DNA of 64,000 nucleotides, taken from assembly GCA_034096865.1 (NCBI GenBank), contig JAWQFJ010028303.1, positions 41,285-105,284 on the forward strand, read 5' to 3'. Below the pieces are notes generated by a model. The model was not told the DNA's origin. It saw only the letters and a program-made list of their open reading frames with translations, and did no database searches. Position numbers and translations under genes: made by a program. Position 1 is the stretch's first letter, and the number at the start of each line of letters is the position of its first letter. Shown here piece after piece: positions 1 through 64,000 of the stretch. The stretch comes from Theodoxus fluviatilis. Its lineage: Eukaryota; Mollusca; Gastropoda; Cycloneritida; Neritidae.

Positions 1-61
1 ACGCATGTGCACACACACACACACACACACACCGAACACACATGGAAAGAATGACAGGTAC

Positions 62-62779
<62,718 letters not shown>

Positions 62780-64000
62780 GTTGTTGAGCAGGGGAGGTTA
62801 CTCGAATTTGTCGTTGTCTCCCCTTAGACCACTTGGTGCCCTCTCTGTTCACCAGCTACAAATCACGCACGCACGACTGTAGTAATCTGTTTGACCGCGT
62901 CCCTTCATGCCATTGCATCACCATGACCTGGTCAAGACAATAACAGTAAAACCTGTCGACAAAGAAAGATGGAGCAGATAATAATTGAGTAATGGAGGTA
63001 TGTCAGTTTGTCACTGTATGTGGCACTTGTTGTCCGTGTCTTTCTTCCCGCTGCGCGTTTTTGCGTGAGCAGAGCGCATGAAGGCGTGGCGACGATCAAT
63101 GTTTTATGTCAGATTGGCCATTGTCGTCTCATCAAAGACCCTATATAGAGGGTCTTTGGTCTCATATCCAGCTAGCTGCTGCTGCCCTTAAAGATTATCA
63201 TCAGCTTCTAGGCGGGTTATTCTCTGCAGGGCAGGATATAGTCACGTGGTCACCAATTTCCACCAAATGTGACATTTTCCACGGCTGCGACTTGTACTCA
63301 ACAGAATAAGAGGAAAGAAGGTAGACTACATCGATTAAAAACAGCAAGGCGACAAGAGTGGTAAATGGGAAGTGAAGGAAAGGCACCCATTAAAGTCCCC
63401 GCGTCAGTCGATCTCTCCCAAGTACGTGCATGGTCGTCTGACAGTCGACGCCACTGTGATTTTTTCTCTCCTTAATTCCTGCTGTCTCCAGAGATAACGT
63501 TGCTGCGGAAAAGAACGATGTGCCCTTGCACTGCGTTGATGACGTGAGTGGCTGGCTGGGTCACAGTGGTCCTCGGGCCCCACAATCGACGTACGGCGAG
63601 ATTGTGAAATCCTCGATAACTCTCACGAGGAGGAGGAGGAGGAGGAGGAGGCCCACAATCGACGTACGGCGAGATTGTGAAATCCTCGATAACTCTCAAA
63701 ACGATAGACAGAGGGGCGTCGATCTGTCATAACGAAGACGTGTAAAAACTAAGACATGTTTTTAAAAGGAATTTTTTAAAATAAAAAGTCAAGTAAAAGG
63801 GGGGTGAGGTAAATTTCGACGACAAAGTTTTCGTCATGTGCAAGAGGGCAAAGAGACTAAAAGTACGGGAGGAACCCGTGACTTGGCCTGGCTTTTCTCT
63901 GTCATGCCTGGCGACGGCTTTTTAAGTGTGGTAGGTGGGTGGCTGTCGAGCATGGCAGTAGATGTTGTAGCGTGGATGGGATATCGAGAGGACGTCGGAC
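62780..64000. other. Putative 5' flank of the gene
   Basis: No coding exon recognised. It holds a 9-bp stem palindrome around TATATAGA (63133-63158), an (AGG)n run (63626-63651) between two 47-bp direct copies, and a locally higher CpG content. It could contain the promoter, but nothing in it can be assigned firmly. Confidence 0.4.
63579..63698. repeat. 47-bp direct repeat separated by (AGG)n
   Basis: The segment CACAATCGACGTACGGCGAG ... CTCGATAACTCTCA occurs at 63579-63625 and 63652-63698 with an (AGG)n spacer. Confidence 0.93.

Overview
The window is animal nuclear DNA. It has split genes with GT-AG introns, DIRS, hAT and MITE-type mobile elements, SINE-like repeats and many simple repeats. 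I infer a marine invertebrate, probably a mollusc, from the mix of repeats; no single marker proves this.

One host gene spans almost the whole window on the minus strand (about 62.8 kb down to base 62, and on past the left edge). It encodes a PLEKHH1/2 (MAX-1) family protein. I placed 23 coding exons by hand. Twenty-two are well supported and one is a tentative first exon. They are 62674-62779 (tentative), 60814-61016, 51881-51964, 47147-47275, 45477-45680, 43928-44548, 42292-42438, 33024-33195, 29974-30113, 29143-29253, 28364-28450, 27760-27829, 27230-27318, 26015-26095, 25522-25689, 25136-25244, 22271-22383, 17281-17451, 10352-10467, 8767-8944, 4911-5066, 3423-3523 and 62-203. All splice phases are compatible and give about 1166 codons: a coiled coil, an acidic/serine linker, two PH domains, MyTH4, then FERM lobes F1 and part of F2. 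The rest of FERM lies outside the window.

Coding DNA is only about 5% of the window. About half is tandem repeat: more than 30 separate arrays with units from 2 to 70 bp, almost all in introns of this gene. They include a nearly uniform 48-bp array of about 123 copies (11.36-17.27 kb), a 24/31-bp array (17.8-21.9 kb), a 29-bp array of about 90 copies (47.3-49.9 kb) and 23-bp and 19-bp arrays (57.2-60.8 kb). Several arrays start at an exon edge. In three, the repeat unit contains a copy of the adjoining splice site, so real splice sites sit beside about 20, 90 or 123 copies of themselves. This is the most unusual feature of the window.

Mobile DNA inside the introns: a complete-looking DIRS-type tyrosine-recombinase element (33222-38522, minus strand) with 229-bp inverted terminal repeats, an internal complementary region, a gag-like ORF and a recombinase ORF but no reverse transcriptase; a 936-bp hAT-type element with a perfect 8-bp target duplication whose target lies at intron positions +5 to +12 of a PLEKHH donor; a 246-bp MITE with 33-bp perfect terminal inverted repeats; an 85-bp retroposed fragment with an 11-bp target duplication inside a minisatellite; a doubtful element at 50.5-51.2 kb; and scattered SINE-like fragments. 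A 17-base run of N at 11475-11491 marks an assembly gap inside the 48-bp array.
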